From Erpobdella octoculata (taxonomy: Eukaryota > Annelida > Clitellata > Hirudinida > Erpobdellidae), in NCBI GenBank assembly GCA_963978895.1, contig OZ022240.1:10111307-10175306 (forward strand): a DNA stretch of 64,000 nucleotides, written 5' to 3'. Of the stretch, positions 40,352 to 54,423 are shown one piece after another. The notes below the pieces were generated by a model. The model saw nothing but the letters and a program-made list of their open reading frames with translations, did no database searches and had not been told where the DNA came from. Both the position numbers and the translations under genes were made by a program. Position 1 is the first letter of the stretch. Every line of letters starts with the position of its first letter.

Positions 40352-40499
40352 AAGGCGTAGATGCAAAATACCAGTCAATGGAAATGCTTCTGCCTGCCTA
40401 GTAAAAAATTCAATTTTATCAATAGTTTACGAAATCAAAAACTTGTCAAAGCATTTTTATTTTTTCAAAATTGTAAAAAAACGCTCTGCGTTTCACCGA

Positions 40500-41760
40500 T
40501 CCCGAGCCATATTACAAGTTGAGTGAGACACTGTGCACTGATGGACTGAGCCGTTGACTCGACAGATCTCTAGTCGCAAAGGGCTCAGTGTGCGCGACGA
40601 TGCTCGTATAGTATAATCCTAGATTCGCACAAACGCTTACAGATGTCACATGGGAAGTCAAAAGTGCCCTTTCCGATCTCCGCCTTCCGGAGCGCCCGCT
40701 TCGTCTCAAGCAACGAGACACGACAGTTTTCAAATTTTGTGATTGAATTTTGACAAAGTGAACGCCATTTAGCTTTGTTCGATGCAAGCGAATCAAAATC
40801 TTTTGGATCCAAGTTGCATCTCTTCATGTTGTTTTTCAGTGAATTTTTATAACGTTTCCGTTAACCTCCACGAGAGCGTGCTTCATCAGCGAATTCACAG
40901 TAGAAGATGGTCTTTGGCAGACGGTTGAACGTCCATGCGTATCACGTGTTCGTTCCAACAAAGCTACGCGCCGATGAGAAGATTTTGCAGAGTTTAAACC
41001 TTCTGTGTTGGGGTTTTTATCCTGTCGCTTTACATGTTCATCGCATGTGGAACTGTTCTAGTTTGCGTATGTGGTGACGTTACAGTATCCAGTCTGTGCT
41101 CCCTAGAACAAAACGGTAAATATGGCTGCTCGGTAGGTTGCGATTTTTGTATCGAGACGTATGTCATGATTATCCCATAGACGTCTAGAGTTTCTACCAA
41201 AAACTGACTGGCTTTCGCGATCCGAAAGTTGATGTCAGCGTCAGTGTTTATGTTGGAAAACAGTATACCACCAAGGTAACAAAATTTATCTGTAACAAGA
41301 ATGGCATTCTTCCTAGCCAAAATAACCGGTGGTATGCACAAAACAGTGCTGAGTGCTTGCAACTTTGTTATTTTGTATTTTCAAACCAAACCGTGTTGCA
41401 GCGTCTAAAAAACGACTGAAGAGGCGCTAGGCGTCCGACAGTGTGTGTACAAAGAATTCGCAGTCATCGGCATATAGAAGATCGCGGATTCGAGCTGTGA
41501 ACGATTGAAGATGCTACCATCAGTCCTGAAGCGGACAGGAATTCCCAGATAACAGTTCTTAATAACAACGAACAGCATCATAGAGAAAAAAAACTACATA
41601 ATAGCAAATCCTCAAGCACGCAGCCTTGCTTTGTGCCAACTGTAATCTCAAAGGCTGCAGACATTTCACCATCATCGATCACCCGACCATACATACTATC
41701 ATGTGGTTTCAGTGTAATAAGCATTCAGTATACTTAAACGATTTTTTTTTAAACTTTTAC
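40500..41760 (-). pseudogene. RTE-type LINE, 3' remnant
   Basis: The minus strand keeps DKFCYLGGILFSNINTDADI and RIAKASQFLVETLDVYG. Further on, KAKWRSLCQNSITKFE precedes a C-terminal C2H2-like finger FPCDICKRLCESRIILYEHR. These are the last domain of RTE-like RTs. Between about 40860 and 41030 and beyond 41360 the frame is broken. Upstream RT pieces (near 41440-41720, e.g. a DDCEFFVHTLSDA-like stretch) are too mutated to be sure of. Confidence 0.72.
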
Positions 41761-41899
41761 CAGCGAACATCGTAACATTGGAGTGATAACGAAATATTCT
41801 ACAAATGAATTAAATATTACTCACTAAACTAAAACGGAGATACAGTTTCTGCATCAACTCTGACTTACATATCAATACTCAATATATTTAAATTCATAT

Positions 41900-42111
41900 T
41901 TATAAAATTAAATTAGGACTCTGAAGATGGATACGTCCGAAACTGGCCAGTTAGCCCACGTTAATAAAAGTGTTAAATCTCTTTTTAGTCTTGTTCCTAA
42001 TAGAAAAGAAATCATTACTCTTCAAAACTTTTGTAAGAAACTTTTTAATGCAGAATGGACTAAAAAGTTCAACGAAACTTGTTTAAAAGAAGATATTACT
42101 CCGAAATATGC

Positions 42112-42116
<5 letters not shown>
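41900..42116 (+). mobile_element. PLE-G copy 2, pLTR only
   Basis: Hammerhead, then METGQ-equivalent frame (TSETGQLAHVNKSVKSLFSL, AEWTKKFNETCLKEDITPKY), ending in (TA)n at 42117. No RT or nuclease follows. Confidence 0.82.
41916..41957 (+). ncRNA. Hammerhead ribozyme, type I (PLE-G copy 2)
   Basis: Stem I GGACT/AGCCC (one mismatch), CTGAAGA, extra T, stem II GGA/TCC with loop TACG, GAAA, palindromic stem III ACTGGCCAGT, cleavage residue T. Confidence 0.84.
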
Positions 42117-42146
<30 letters not shown>

Positions 42147-42195
42147 GAATTTTTGTATGTATGTATGTATGTATGTATGTATGTATGTATGTATG

Positions 42196-42230
<35 letters not shown>
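42117..42230. repeat. (TA)n and (GTAT)n microsatellites
   Basis: TA, then about 11 copies of GTAT, then TA. Confidence 0.95.
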
Positions 42231-42231
<1 letters not shown>

Positions 42232-42371
42232 ATTCATGCATTGCTACACCATTCATCCGATCGTAATGAAATTTTCACACAACCTTGAGAGTCAAGGGGA
42301 ATCAAATATAGAGAAAAAATATTTGAAATCCGTCACAAAATGAGCGGAGCGGAGCGGGTGAGCGAGCGGGA
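42231..42371 (+). mobile_element. Helitron-like 5' fragment (related to H1)
   Basis: CATTGCTACACCATTCATCC and GTAATGAAATTTTCACACAA followed by AACCTTGAGAGT match H1 at 16648-16700. Cut off by TA at 42372. Confidence 0.6.
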
Positions 42372-42373
42372 AC

Positions 42374-42406
<33 letters not shown>

Positions 42407-42480
42407 GCGTATGTATGTATGTGTGTATGTATGTATGTGTATGTGCATGTATGTGTGTCTGTGTGTGTGTTTATGTATGT
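42372..42480. repeat. (TA)n and (GTAT/GTGT)n microsatellites
   Basis: TA 42372-42402, then TG/TATG-rich DNA up to 42480. Confidence 0.95.
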
Positions 42481-43090
<610 letters not shown>

Positions 43091-43238
43091 CAGTATTTCG
43101 GCACTAAATGTTCATTTAAACATGCTCTGTTGAAATATACACGCCATTTAGAAGACACGGTTTTGTCAATTAAACGCTTAAAATATTTTAAGTGAGAGAA
43201 AACACTTTTACTAAATCTAAAATCAAACGTTTTATTAG

Positions 43239-43283
43239 CAACCAACTTGCAAGTTTCAGCCATTGCGGCCATCGTCAGGGTTG
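43239..43283 (-). ncRNA. Hammerhead ribozyme, type I (PLE-F)
   Basis: Stem I CAACC/GGTTG, CTGACGA, extra T, stem II GGCC/GGCT with loop GCAAT, GAAA, palindromic stem III ACTTGCAAGT, cleavage residue T. Core ATG opens MAAMAETCKLV. Confidence 0.87.
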
Positions 43284-43519
43284 TTTTGATTGTCTTAATG
43301 TAACTAAAAGTTAATACATACAGTACATAATAATAATTAAAATCGGGACGATGAACGTTAAATTAAGCAGAAAATAATAATAATAAAATCAAAATAAAAA
43401 TACTTTAAAAATTATATTAATTTAAATCGAGAGATAATAATTTAAATTTATAAAATTCATCAAAAGTTTTAAGAAATGTGAAACAGACAAAGAAGCTTAT
43501 GTATCATATCAAAACAATG

Positions 43520-44368
43520 TCATCTCCTCCGTCTAATTGTAATATTAATGTTATTAGTTAAGTGAGACAAGCTCAACGGACCAGATATCCCCTCTGAAAC
43601 ACATGCACCATCAACAGACACTCCAGAAAATCCGTCATCCACCTGAGAAATCTCTGCACAACCCTTTATCCGGTGCATTCGGACGGAATCATGGCAACCG
43701 GATAAACAACCATCATAAAACTTAACATCTGTTCGATCAACGAGACTTTGACCAGGCAATCCCGACAAGCAACATGTATCTACAGTTTTAAATCCCTGCA
43801 ACAAGTCATCTGTAGATGAGGCGCCTTTTTTATCACCATCAATGTTACATATTTCAGAGGCTTGGGAGGAAGAAAAACATATTGTAGAAGGATGCATATC
43901 GTCGCACCTTAAATCAAGCAAAATGCTATCTGTAATTGAGGTGCCTTTTAAATCACCATCCTGGTTATTTCCATCAGATGCATATAAGGGAGAAAAACAG
44001 TTATCAATATTGACGTCATCAGCGGTCACGACCCTGAATGAACAACATTCTTTTGCATCTTTGTCATTCACGTGTCCGGATTTGTTTTCATCAGAGACAG
44101 CATTTTCAATCTGATGTTCTATAGCAAGTTGAATATCTGCAGACTGCAGACTCGGTTGTGCAGCCCCTGCATTGGCTGGATCAGAACAAATCAAAGTATT
44201 AATATCAAGTTTGATTCTATTTGATTGAACATCACCAACATCAGATATATTGAACAGAGACAATGTGCCATCTGTAAAATCTCTTTGCATGTTAATTTTA
44301 GGTTTTTCCTGTGAAATATACAAAGCTTCAGATAATTTAAGGTGAATCGGACAATGCTCTCTACGCAA
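43520..44368 (-). pseudogene. PLE-F endonuclease C terminus with a long tail
   Basis: Begins inside the GIY-YIG domain, after the catalytic strands, at HLKLSEALYISQEKPKINMQ, equivalent to the acidic-residue helix of families A, C and D. The remaining about 250 residues form a low-similarity tail rich in Asp, Ser and Cys (SDENKSGHVNDKDAKECCSF, DDVNIDNCFSPLY). It has two internal repeats around 'DGNNQDGDLKGTSITDSIL' and 'NIDGDKKGASSTDDLL' and ends in basic TIRRRR. The frame is open to the stop. Function of the tail unknown. Confidence 0.72.
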
Positions 44369-44495
44369 AATCTCAGTGTTTTACTAAATTTTAGATTTAG
44401 TAAAAGTGTTTTCTCTCACTTAAAATATTTTAAGCGTTTAATTGACAAAACCGTGTCTTCTAAATGGCGTGTATATTTCAACAGAGCATGTTTAA

Positions 44496-44503
<8 letters not shown>

Positions 44504-44530
<27 letters not shown>
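44504..44530. repeat. (TA)n microsatellite
   Basis: TA tract between PLE-F and the hAT element. Also serves as the hAT target duplication (TATATATA). Confidence 0.95.
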
Positions 44531-44533
<3 letters not shown>

Positions 44534-44663
44534 GGTAAAAATTGCCGGGGGGGTTGGGGGGGTTCGACCCCCCCTAGACACATTGCCGACCCTCCCTAAG
44601 AAAATCAAAACATTACACTGGGGGGGTCGGGTTTTGACCCCGCCTGACCCCCCCAGTGTAATG

Positions 44664-45725
44664 TTTTGAAGAAGGTTAGTAGAACTTGAAGCAGTTGCCA
44701 ATGAACTTTCAGCTGAAATTTTTAAAATTGGAAAAGTGTTTGATATTCGCTGGCTTATGTCATTTTTTAATGCTGTGAATGCCCTGTGGAAAAACTTGTC
44801 ACCTCTACAAGAACATATGAGCAAACTGACAAATGAAAGCACACTAAACGGCAGAGAAAAATCAAAATATTCTGGATTACATCGAAAACTCAAAAATTGG
44901 TTGGTTATTGCAGAACTTACTTTAATGGTAGATTCTCTTCAGGTACTTTCTCAATTTAGTCTGCACTTACAGCATCGAGATACAACCATCTTGACTGTTG
45001 GTGATCGCTTAGAAGCCACTGTTCTCACTTTACTTTCAATGAAAGACAAATGTGGCCCAAAGCTAAAAAGCATAATTGAATCAGTCAGAGATGGTAACAT
45101 AGATAATGCCAAGAAAGAGTTATTAATTTCAGGTTACGACAATACACTGATATCTCTTCAAACTCCTTCAGAAAGAGACAAAAGTACTTTTGACAATTTC
45201 AGAAAGCAATTTCTACAAGGACTTGTTGACAACATTTTGTCCCGTTACCCTGATCAAATTTTAAAAAGTGTAAGTGTCTTAGATGTAAATGTTTGGCCAG
45301 AAAATGAAATTGAAAGGGCAATGTTTGGTGATCAAGAAATAATGAATTTAGCTAAATTGGTTAAATTTGATATTAACTCTCAGGCTGAGCTCTTAATGCA
45401 ATTCAGAATTTACAAACTGAAGATTAGGCCAAGATCATGTCCTTCCCTGGTACAAAAACTTAAAAATGATCTCTGCATATTTCCTATCAGTTCAACCTAG
45501 TGTGAGCGTGGTTTTTCAGCAATGAATCGACAGCAATCTGACGATAGAAATAGGCTTCAGCAGGGCACTCTTAGATTTCTTCTCTTCATTGAAATTAATG
45601 GGCCAGAAATAAGAGATGTTCAACTACAAAAATATGTTATCTCATGGCTTCAAAAAAATAGACATTCAGCAATAGACAAGGCAACTCGTTATATAAAGAA
45701 AATATATTTCTGGCATTTTGTTTGA
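44664..45725 (+). pseudogene. hAT transposase C-terminal half (KIAA1586-like)
   Basis: Open from just after a TGA (RRLVELEAVANELSAEIFKI) through VFDIRWLMSFFNAVNALWKN to a TAG at 45498-45500. It continues in frame with the hAT dimerisation motif CERGFSAMNR, LRFLLFIEINGPEIRD and YVISWLQKNRHSAIDK to the stop near 45725. The 'ERGFSAMN...LLFIxxNGP...YVxxWL' ending is typical of KIAA1586-like transposases. The BED finger and first catalytic Asp are missing, so this is an internal-deletion derivative. The TAG sits immediately before the conserved CERGFS and is a single in-frame stop. Confidence 0.82.
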
Positions 45726-45965
45726 AATAGTAACACTCTTTAAACCATATGATTTTTAAATGAAAAATATCATTTTTCATCTTAGAAATAGATATATTGA
45801 CTTTTTCAGCTAAAGAATTATATTTTAACTTAAACAATTTCTTGTGTATAGTTATTAATCAATGTCAATAAAGGTTTTGTAACATTTTTTAAAAGGATAG
45901 TAAAACATCTTTTTTAATTTTGTTGAACATAACATGAAAAAAATAAAGTGGTTAAATATGTGTAC

Positions 45966-46348
<383 letters not shown>

Positions 46349-46371
46349 GGAAAAATTGTTCAATTTCTACA

Positions 46372-46918
<547 letters not shown>

Positions 46919-46924
46919 AGCAAA

Positions 46925-47545
<621 letters not shown>

Positions 47546-47698
47546 CGAATAAACTGTGGAATCAATTTATCTTTGAGACACGCTCCAAGAAACACAACTC
47601 GCCATTTGGCAGAAACAACTTTTCGAGCCAAATTCTCGACCTTTCGGCACAAAACTCTCTGTTCGAGACTACAATTAGCCAAAAACTTTTCCATTAAA

Positions 47699-47757
47699 CT
47701 TTTATTGTCAGACCGACGGACCGTTTCAGCTATGTCAGCCATCCTCAGGGTCAAAAG
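47699..47757 (-). ncRNA. Hammerhead ribozyme, type I (PLE-D copy 5)
   Basis: Same 59-nt fold as copies 3 and 4, complete core CTGAGGA/GAAA/GTC. Confidence 0.88.
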
Positions 47758-47885
47758 TAAAACGAGAAAAGTAAACAAACAGAAAGAACCGAAATTGTCA
47801 AAGAATTAGCACACTAACAAAAGAAAAAACGAAAAAACACTCTACCTATCAAATCAAAAGAATATAAAATTTATACTATTGGAAA

Positions 47886-48437
<552 letters not shown>

Positions 48438-48719
48438 CATTTATTGAGCACCAACATAAGTACTGAACTTAAACAAAAGAAAATAACCAAAACGACAAGA
48501 AAAATATAGTACCAAAATTTCAAAAAAAGAAAAAATCGATCAGTTAAGAAAGGAATAAGGTGCCCAAAAGGTTCGTCCGAAGGGAATTCCTTCCCGCTTA
48601 ATGGACGACCTTTACAAAAGAACCAAAATGAGTGGGTTGAGTTAAGACATTTCATATAGTAGTTCAATAAACTTATCAAGGAAGAAACTGAAATGGGTAT
48701 GCTAAGGTAATAGGTTATC

Positions 48720-51180
48720 AGTTATGAGTGTGACAATAATAAGTAAGATTTCAGAGCTTGCTTAAATAACGAAATACGTTTCAAGGAGGAGACAGATATT
48801 GGAATGTTTGAATAAATACGAAGGCCAGAGCATTTAATAGAGAATGTTTTAAGAGTTGTCCGAGCAAAATCCGTTCGAAAACAGCGACCGGGGCGCAGAT
48901 CATAAGAATGAACATCAGATAATTTTACAAACATGTTATCGAATGATGAGGGTAATATAAAATTATCATATTTATTCATGAAAATGCCAGTTTGGAAGAA
49001 ATTAATCTGATAAATATTAATAATGTTGTTGTTAGCCATTTGAATTTTACAAGACGATGAGGGAGGCATGTGAAAAATAATTCGAATAATTCGCTTTTGC
49101 TAAATATGAAGAGGCTTTAAACGAGTTGAATAATTTGAGGCACAGACAATATTGCAGTATGATAAGTACGGAAAGATAAGTGCATAGTATAACATCATAG
49201 AAATATTGGCATCAACCAACTGATGTATACGAGATAGCATTCCACAATTTTTTTGCAACCTTAGATGTAACATGTTCAATGTGAGTTTTTAATGTAAGGT
49301 GTTCATCAAGCAACACGCCCATGAACTTGCAATAAGGAACCCGCAAAATTGGTATATCTTCAATCTTCAGCTGACAATTACAGAAAGTAATTTTGTTTAT
49401 ATGGTGAAATAAAATATAATTCGTTTTGCTTACATTTACGGAAAGTCTACTAGCAGAGAACCATTTAGAAACAGAAAGCAATCACGGTTGGTATCATAAT
49501 ATAAATTTTCTAAGTTATCGCCAGTCGCAAAGAGGTTAGTATCGTCCGCAAACAAAACAAATTCAAGGCGATCTGAAACTGAGCATAGGTCGTTAATATA
49601 GATGAGGAATAGAAGCGCTCCCAGCACCGACCCTTGAGGCACCCCGCAAGTTACCTGCTTCATCGAAGAGATAGAATTGCTGTACTGGACGCATTGTGAT
49701 CTACAGCTAAGATAGTCACTGAACCATGATAGTGGAGTTCCCCGGATTCCATAGTGCCTCAATTTTTCCACCAGAATGCCGTGATCAACCGTATCAAAGG
49801 CTTTAGCTAAGTCCAGGAAGATGCCAACTACATATTTCCCACGATCTATGGCCTCGGCAATCTTTGAGTGTAACATAACCAGTGGCATATAAGTTGAGTG
49901 ATTTTTATTATTATTACCAATGCTTTTATTAACTCGTCGTCTCTGTTTGTTTCTCTGTCAGTTTCAAATCTTGCAATCAATTTTTGAGTCACTTCCTGAT
50001 GATAGATTTTTTCAAATTTTGCATACATGCTCAAAATAGAAGACAATGCAATATTCAATTATTAGTTTTACAATAAGTCAATTAATTTGTTAATTTTAAT
50101 TAATTTCGATATTTCAATATAATTAAGATATTTCGACTTTAATATAAAATAAAAGAGTAATATAAGAAAAAATTGATTGCAAAATTTGTGTTTTAATTAC
50201 AAATAAAAGCATTGGGTTTTAAAAATTCGTTTTTAATTTACTTGTTTCTAAATCCAAACTGATTGGGTGTAATAATGGAAAATTTATCAAGATAATTATA
50301 AAGTCTGGAGTGCATCACTCTTTCAAAAAATTTTGAGAGATAGCACAAGACAGATATTGGCCGGTAATTAGAAAAGTTTTCTTTTTTCCGCAGATTTGTA
50401 AATTGGAATGACTTTAGCTGTTTTAGTTGAGCGGGGAATACCCCTGAAGATATTGAGCAATTTATTATGGCAGACAGAGGACAAGCGATCGCCGTAATTG
50501 AATTTCGTACGATGTATGGGTCGACTCCATCGGTTCCGCATCTGTGAGAGATCTTTAAGTTTGAAGCTATTTAGTATTTTGATAATCTCATCGGGCGTAG
50601 TGGGTGCGACATAAAAAGAGTGAGTCACAGGATTGCCAAGATATTTTTCAAACGTTGTATCCGGTGGGGATATCTTTCTGGCGAGGTTGGAGCCAATATT
50701 AGAAAAGTAATTATTGAATGACTCAGCAATAACAGAAGATGTTAAAGACTACCGTCATCCGTACAGAAAGTCTTGCATTGTTCCATGTTGGTCTTTTTAT
50801 TTAAAATGCTCCCAATTAACTTCCATGTTCCTTTCATGTTGTTGTTGTTTAATTTCAACTTTTCGGAGTAGAATTGTTTGATGGTTTTTACCTTAGTTGA
50901 TTTGAAGAAGTTTCTAAATGTAGTAAATTTCTGTTTGTTAGACGGAGATGGATTCCTGGTGTATGCTTGGTAAAGCGCATTTTTTTCTTGCAGCTTTTCA
51001 TAAGTTCAGGTGTCATCCATTCTTTATCAAACTTGTTAGGTCCGTTAGATTTGCCGCTTTCAGAGGAAAGGAATTATTATATATCTCAAGGTATCTATTA
51101 ATAAACATTGAATAGGCGGATGACGCGTCGCCACATTCGGCCACCTCTATTAACCTAGACCAATCGGCTCCATGCAGCGT
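48720..51180 (-). pseudogene. CR1/Jockey-type LINE, RT region, decayed
   Basis: Minus strand: upstream linker NNYFSNIGSNLARKISPPDT (near 50660), VAPTTPDEIIKILNSFKLKD, IPIYKSAEKRKLF, YLDKFSIITPNQFGFRN (to about 50245). After a MITE, HSTYMPLVMLHSKIAEAI, YVVGIFLDLAKAFDTVDHGI, CGVPQGSVLGALLFLIYIND, and LEFVLFADDTNLFATGDN carry the RT catalytic core (FADD). Then SASRLSVNVSKTNYILFHHI and a C-terminal HSYDLRPG...KTFSIKCSGLRIYSNIP region ending LLLSHS at 48722. Several frameshifts (near 49470, 49200, 50400). The endonuclease domain is not visible. Confidence 0.85.
49909..50243. mobile_element. MITE inserted in the LINE RT
   Basis: Terminal inverted repeats CCAATGCTTTTATT (49917-49930) and AATAAAAGCATTGG (50202-50215), 14/14. 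A second inverted pair lies inside (TCTTGCAATCAATTTTT against AAAAATTGATTGCAAAA). It interrupts the LINE frame between GFRN and HSTYMPL. Outer TTATTATTA suggests a TA-rich target. Superfamily unknown. Confidence 0.75.
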
Positions 51181-51219
51181 TTGCTCAAAAATTTCTTTAT
51201 GAGCGGAAATTTATCCGTG

Positions 51220-51500
51220 ACTAGCGGGGTACCCGGCCTTGCCCGTGGTTTTTCTATCGTTTTTTTCTCTCGCTCCCGTTTTCCTTCCCGCTTACTTTTA
51301 CGCTCCCGGTCGCTTTCCCGCTCCCGGTCGCTTTCCCGCTTCCGGTCGCTTTCCCGCTCCTGGTCACTTTTTCGCTCTCGATCGCTTTCTCGCTCACGCT
51401 TGCTCTCTTTTTCCTGGTCACTTCCTCGTTCTCCACACGATTCTGGAACCAATCATGACCTCTAAAACTCAGAATTTCTACTCCAAGAAATATGGTGGAA
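51220..51500 (-). mobile_element. Helitron-like element H4 (3' part)
   Basis: Minus strand ends CACGGGCAAGGCCGGGTACC, CCG, then CTAGT at 51220-51224. Upstream is the same GGGAGCGGGAAAGCGACC-type minisatellite as in H1-H3. Inserted in the 5' region of the LINE. Confidence 0.62.
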
Positions 51501-52295
51501 GCCGTAATAAAGACAACCAAGTACTTTTACTTTGATATTATTTTATTTTTTCTTGGTTTTAGGCTGGTTATTTATTGTTCTTAATCTTTTTTTTATTTGT
51601 CTAAAGGCATATTAGCAAAACCGTCGCATTTAAAGAAACTGTTTTAGATATGGAGCGGGTTACGCAACCCGTACTTCTAAAACAAACTGTTATTTTTCAA
51701 GTTTTAATTTTCATAATTTAAATGTTTAATTTTTTTCCTAAACTATCTATTTTTATTTTAAATGTGTTTAATTTTTATTTTCTTTATTCCAACTGTTCAC
51801 TTCCATCGCTATTGAAAAATAGATCTTCATCGGAAACTACATAAGCTTCGGCAGCAATTTTTAAATGTTCTAAAGTGATATAATTTCTGGTTTTTTTAGT
51901 TATTTATGTTGTAATTAGACTTTACTTATGTTTTAAACATCATTTACGTTAAAACCCGGTCATTTTCATAGAAATCGGCCGATGACGCCATACTAGAATT
52001 AACTAGAACTAGTATAGGGAGTCGCACGGCTGAGACGCGCAGGCGAATCTCGCCAACCTATCTCTAGCCAATAAATTGGCAACATAGAAAAACGGGCCGT
52101 TAAAAGTGGGTGTACAAGAAAATGTATATCTCCGGATTTACTGGGTCAATTTTAAAAATGGTTACATCGATGAACTTGTAATAAACCCTTTCATTTGATG
52201 AAGCATATAAATAACCTAAATTTCAAGTCATAATCCTTGAACATTCGTTCAAAGTAAGTGGTTTTTCGAGAGCATTTATCTTTGTTATGAAGACT
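51501..52295. other. No feature recognised
   Basis: AT-rich DNA without supported frame. Confidence 0.5.
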
Positions 52296-53042
52296 CCAAT
52301 GGTTTTCATTTTTTCGCTATATTAAAGTTTACATATTGAACTATCATGTCTGAAAATTTCAACTCTCTAGGCCGATGAATAATTTAGATAATCGCTTTTG
52401 AATTGATGCGGTCGTAGCGAAGTTCTAGATTCATGACTTAGGGCGTCCTAGGCGTTCACTATGAATTGTACAACTTTTGTAATCATATAACTTTTTTATT
52501 CAAAGGTATTTCTAAATAATTTTTTTTTCAACTAAAAGTTTAGTTATATAACTATAATGACTGTAAAAATCTATAAGATATGTTTACCTTGACTAATAAA
52601 GATTTGCATTTAATTTGAAGCGGTGTTATTTTGCGCTACCGCTTGTGATAATTTGATCTAGTGTGTTCATATCTTCGTAAAATTATAACTAATACTCCAA
52701 TAGTTTTCATTTTTTTGCTATATTAAAGTTTACATATTGAACTATCATGTCTGAAAATTTCAACTTTCTAAGCCGATGAATAATTTAGATAATCGCTTTT
52801 GAATTGATGCGGTCGTAGCGAAGTTCTAGATTCTAGGGCGTCCTAGGCGTTCACTATGAATTGTACAACTTTTGTAATCATATAACTTTTTTATTCAAAG
52901 GTATTTCTAAATAATTTTTTTTTCAACTAAAAGTTTAGTTATATAACTATAATGACTGTAAAAATCTATAAGATATGTTTACCTTGACTAATAAAGATTT
53001 GCATTTAATTTGAAGCGGTGTTATTTTGCGCTACCGCTTGTA
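52296..53042. repeat. 401-bp tandem duplication (about 1.9 copies)
   Basis: Unit 1 52296-52696 and unit 2 from 52697 share CATATTGAACTATCATGTCT, TAGATAATCGCTTTTGAATT and TGAAGCGGTGTTATTTTGCG with few differences. Unit 2 ends at about 53042, so it is slightly short, and has a small deletion (CATGACTTAGG region). Confidence 0.9.
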
Positions 53043-53051
53043 TCTTATATT

Positions 53052-54157
53052 TGTTTGATTTGCCAGAAAAGCCATAAAAAATTCCAATTTCAAAACTTGT
53101 TTAATGTATTGTACGTATCTACAAAAAATTGAATAAAGTCAGAAGAAAGCTCAACATCTTTAAAATCTACAGAGAAAAAAAGTATAAAATATTTAGATTA
53201 AATGTACATCTATCTATGAAAAAATCAACACAAAGTCTGAGATTCTTAGACTATAAGTACATCTTTTTATAAAAAAAAAAGTTATAACAATTTTAAACTT
53301 TAAATTATGAGTACATGTACTTGAAAAAACAAAATCAACATCAAAAATCTGTGTTAAATGTATCAAATCAAAGCCTAAAATCTTAAGATTGTATATACAT
53401 CTGCTCAGAATTAAATTCTGTTTTAAATATTCCTAAACTTTCATTTCCCATTCTATCAAATAATAAAACTAAAAAATCAGAGAGATCCTAGAGCAAAAAG
53501 GACTTCGGATTCGTGATCATCAGGCCGAGTTCTATTAGGTCCTAGTTTAATGTTTCAATTTTGACAACTTTTATTTTTCAAAACTTTAAACCGCTGTATC
53601 TCCGAAACGGAGCGTCCTAGAGCAAAAAGGACTTCGGATTCGTGATCATCAGATCAACAAAAAACCTAGAGAAAACAGCAACACAAATTTAGAAATTTCG
53701 GCAAGACCTTTTTCTGATAACACTTATTCAAATAATGAAATGGTTTCATTGCTGAATTTTGAACATTCATATACTTTGCTCTGATTTTTTAAGTAGATGT
53801 GCATATTTTCTAAAGATTTTAGACATTATTTCACTTTTTTATAGATATACTATATTCTAAAGATTCTATACTTTGCTTTGAATTTTTTAAGTAGATGTAG
53901 CCATAATTTAAATAGTTTAAATTTTTTTTGCTATAAAAAGATATACTTTTAGTCTTAGAAACTTAGACTTTGCTTTGATTTTTTCATGTATAGATGTACA
54001 TTTAAATTTATTCTAAATATTTTATACTTTTTTTTCTCTGTAGATTTTAAATATCTTAAGCTTCGTGTTGACTTTTTTCAGTTTTCTGCAGATACTTGTA
54101 CAATACATTAAACAAGTTTTGAAATTGGAATTTTTTATAGTTCTGGCAAATCAAACA
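53052..54157. mobile_element. Foldback repeat with about 350-bp imperfect arms
   Basis: Left arm starts TTGTTTGATTTGCCAG and AAAAAATTCCAATTTCAAAA. The right arm ends with their complements (TTTTGAAATTGGAATTTTTT, CTGGCAAATCAAACAG). Inner landmarks ATCTACAGAGAAAAAA / TTTTTTCTCTGTAGAT also pair. The arms carry several TAGATGTACAT-like subrepeats. The central 380 bp contains a direct repeat AGAGCAAAAAGGACTTCGGA about 122 bp apart. Confidence 0.8.
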
Positions 54158-54369
54158 GATATTGCCAAATGTTGCAGTACAGTCAGTACTGAGTACACAT
54201 TTTAAGCTCGTTAATACTATTACCACGGCGGTATGCGATCTTTCATTCGCTATATCTTTATTAATTTTTTTACACTATATCGTATATTCAAACTCAGAAT
54301 TTATACCTTTATTTAAAAATATTAGTTAAAATAAAATAAAAACTATTTTGAAATTTTTATGCGACTACC

Positions 54370-54423
54370 TAGGATAGGGTTAGGGGTAGGGATAGGATTA
54401 GGGTTAGGGGTAGGGTTAGGGTT
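54370..54423 (+). repeat. Interstitial telomere-like (TTAGGG)n tract
   Basis: Degenerate TTAGGG units: AGGATAGGGTTAGGGGTAGG, GATAGGATTAGGGTTAGGGG, TAGGGTTAGGGTTTA. About nine units in 54 bp, mixing TTAGGG with TAGGGG and TAGGGA. Followed by a GC-richer segment with CCGATTGCAATCACGCGAAC. Confidence 0.9.

Noticed and set aside
44537..44670. Sequencing artefact in G/C-rich hairpins near hAT ends
   Set aside because: Similar G/C hairpins occur at other hAT ends in the window (540-590, 4660-4700), so they are more likely a family feature, though exact run lengths may be wrong.
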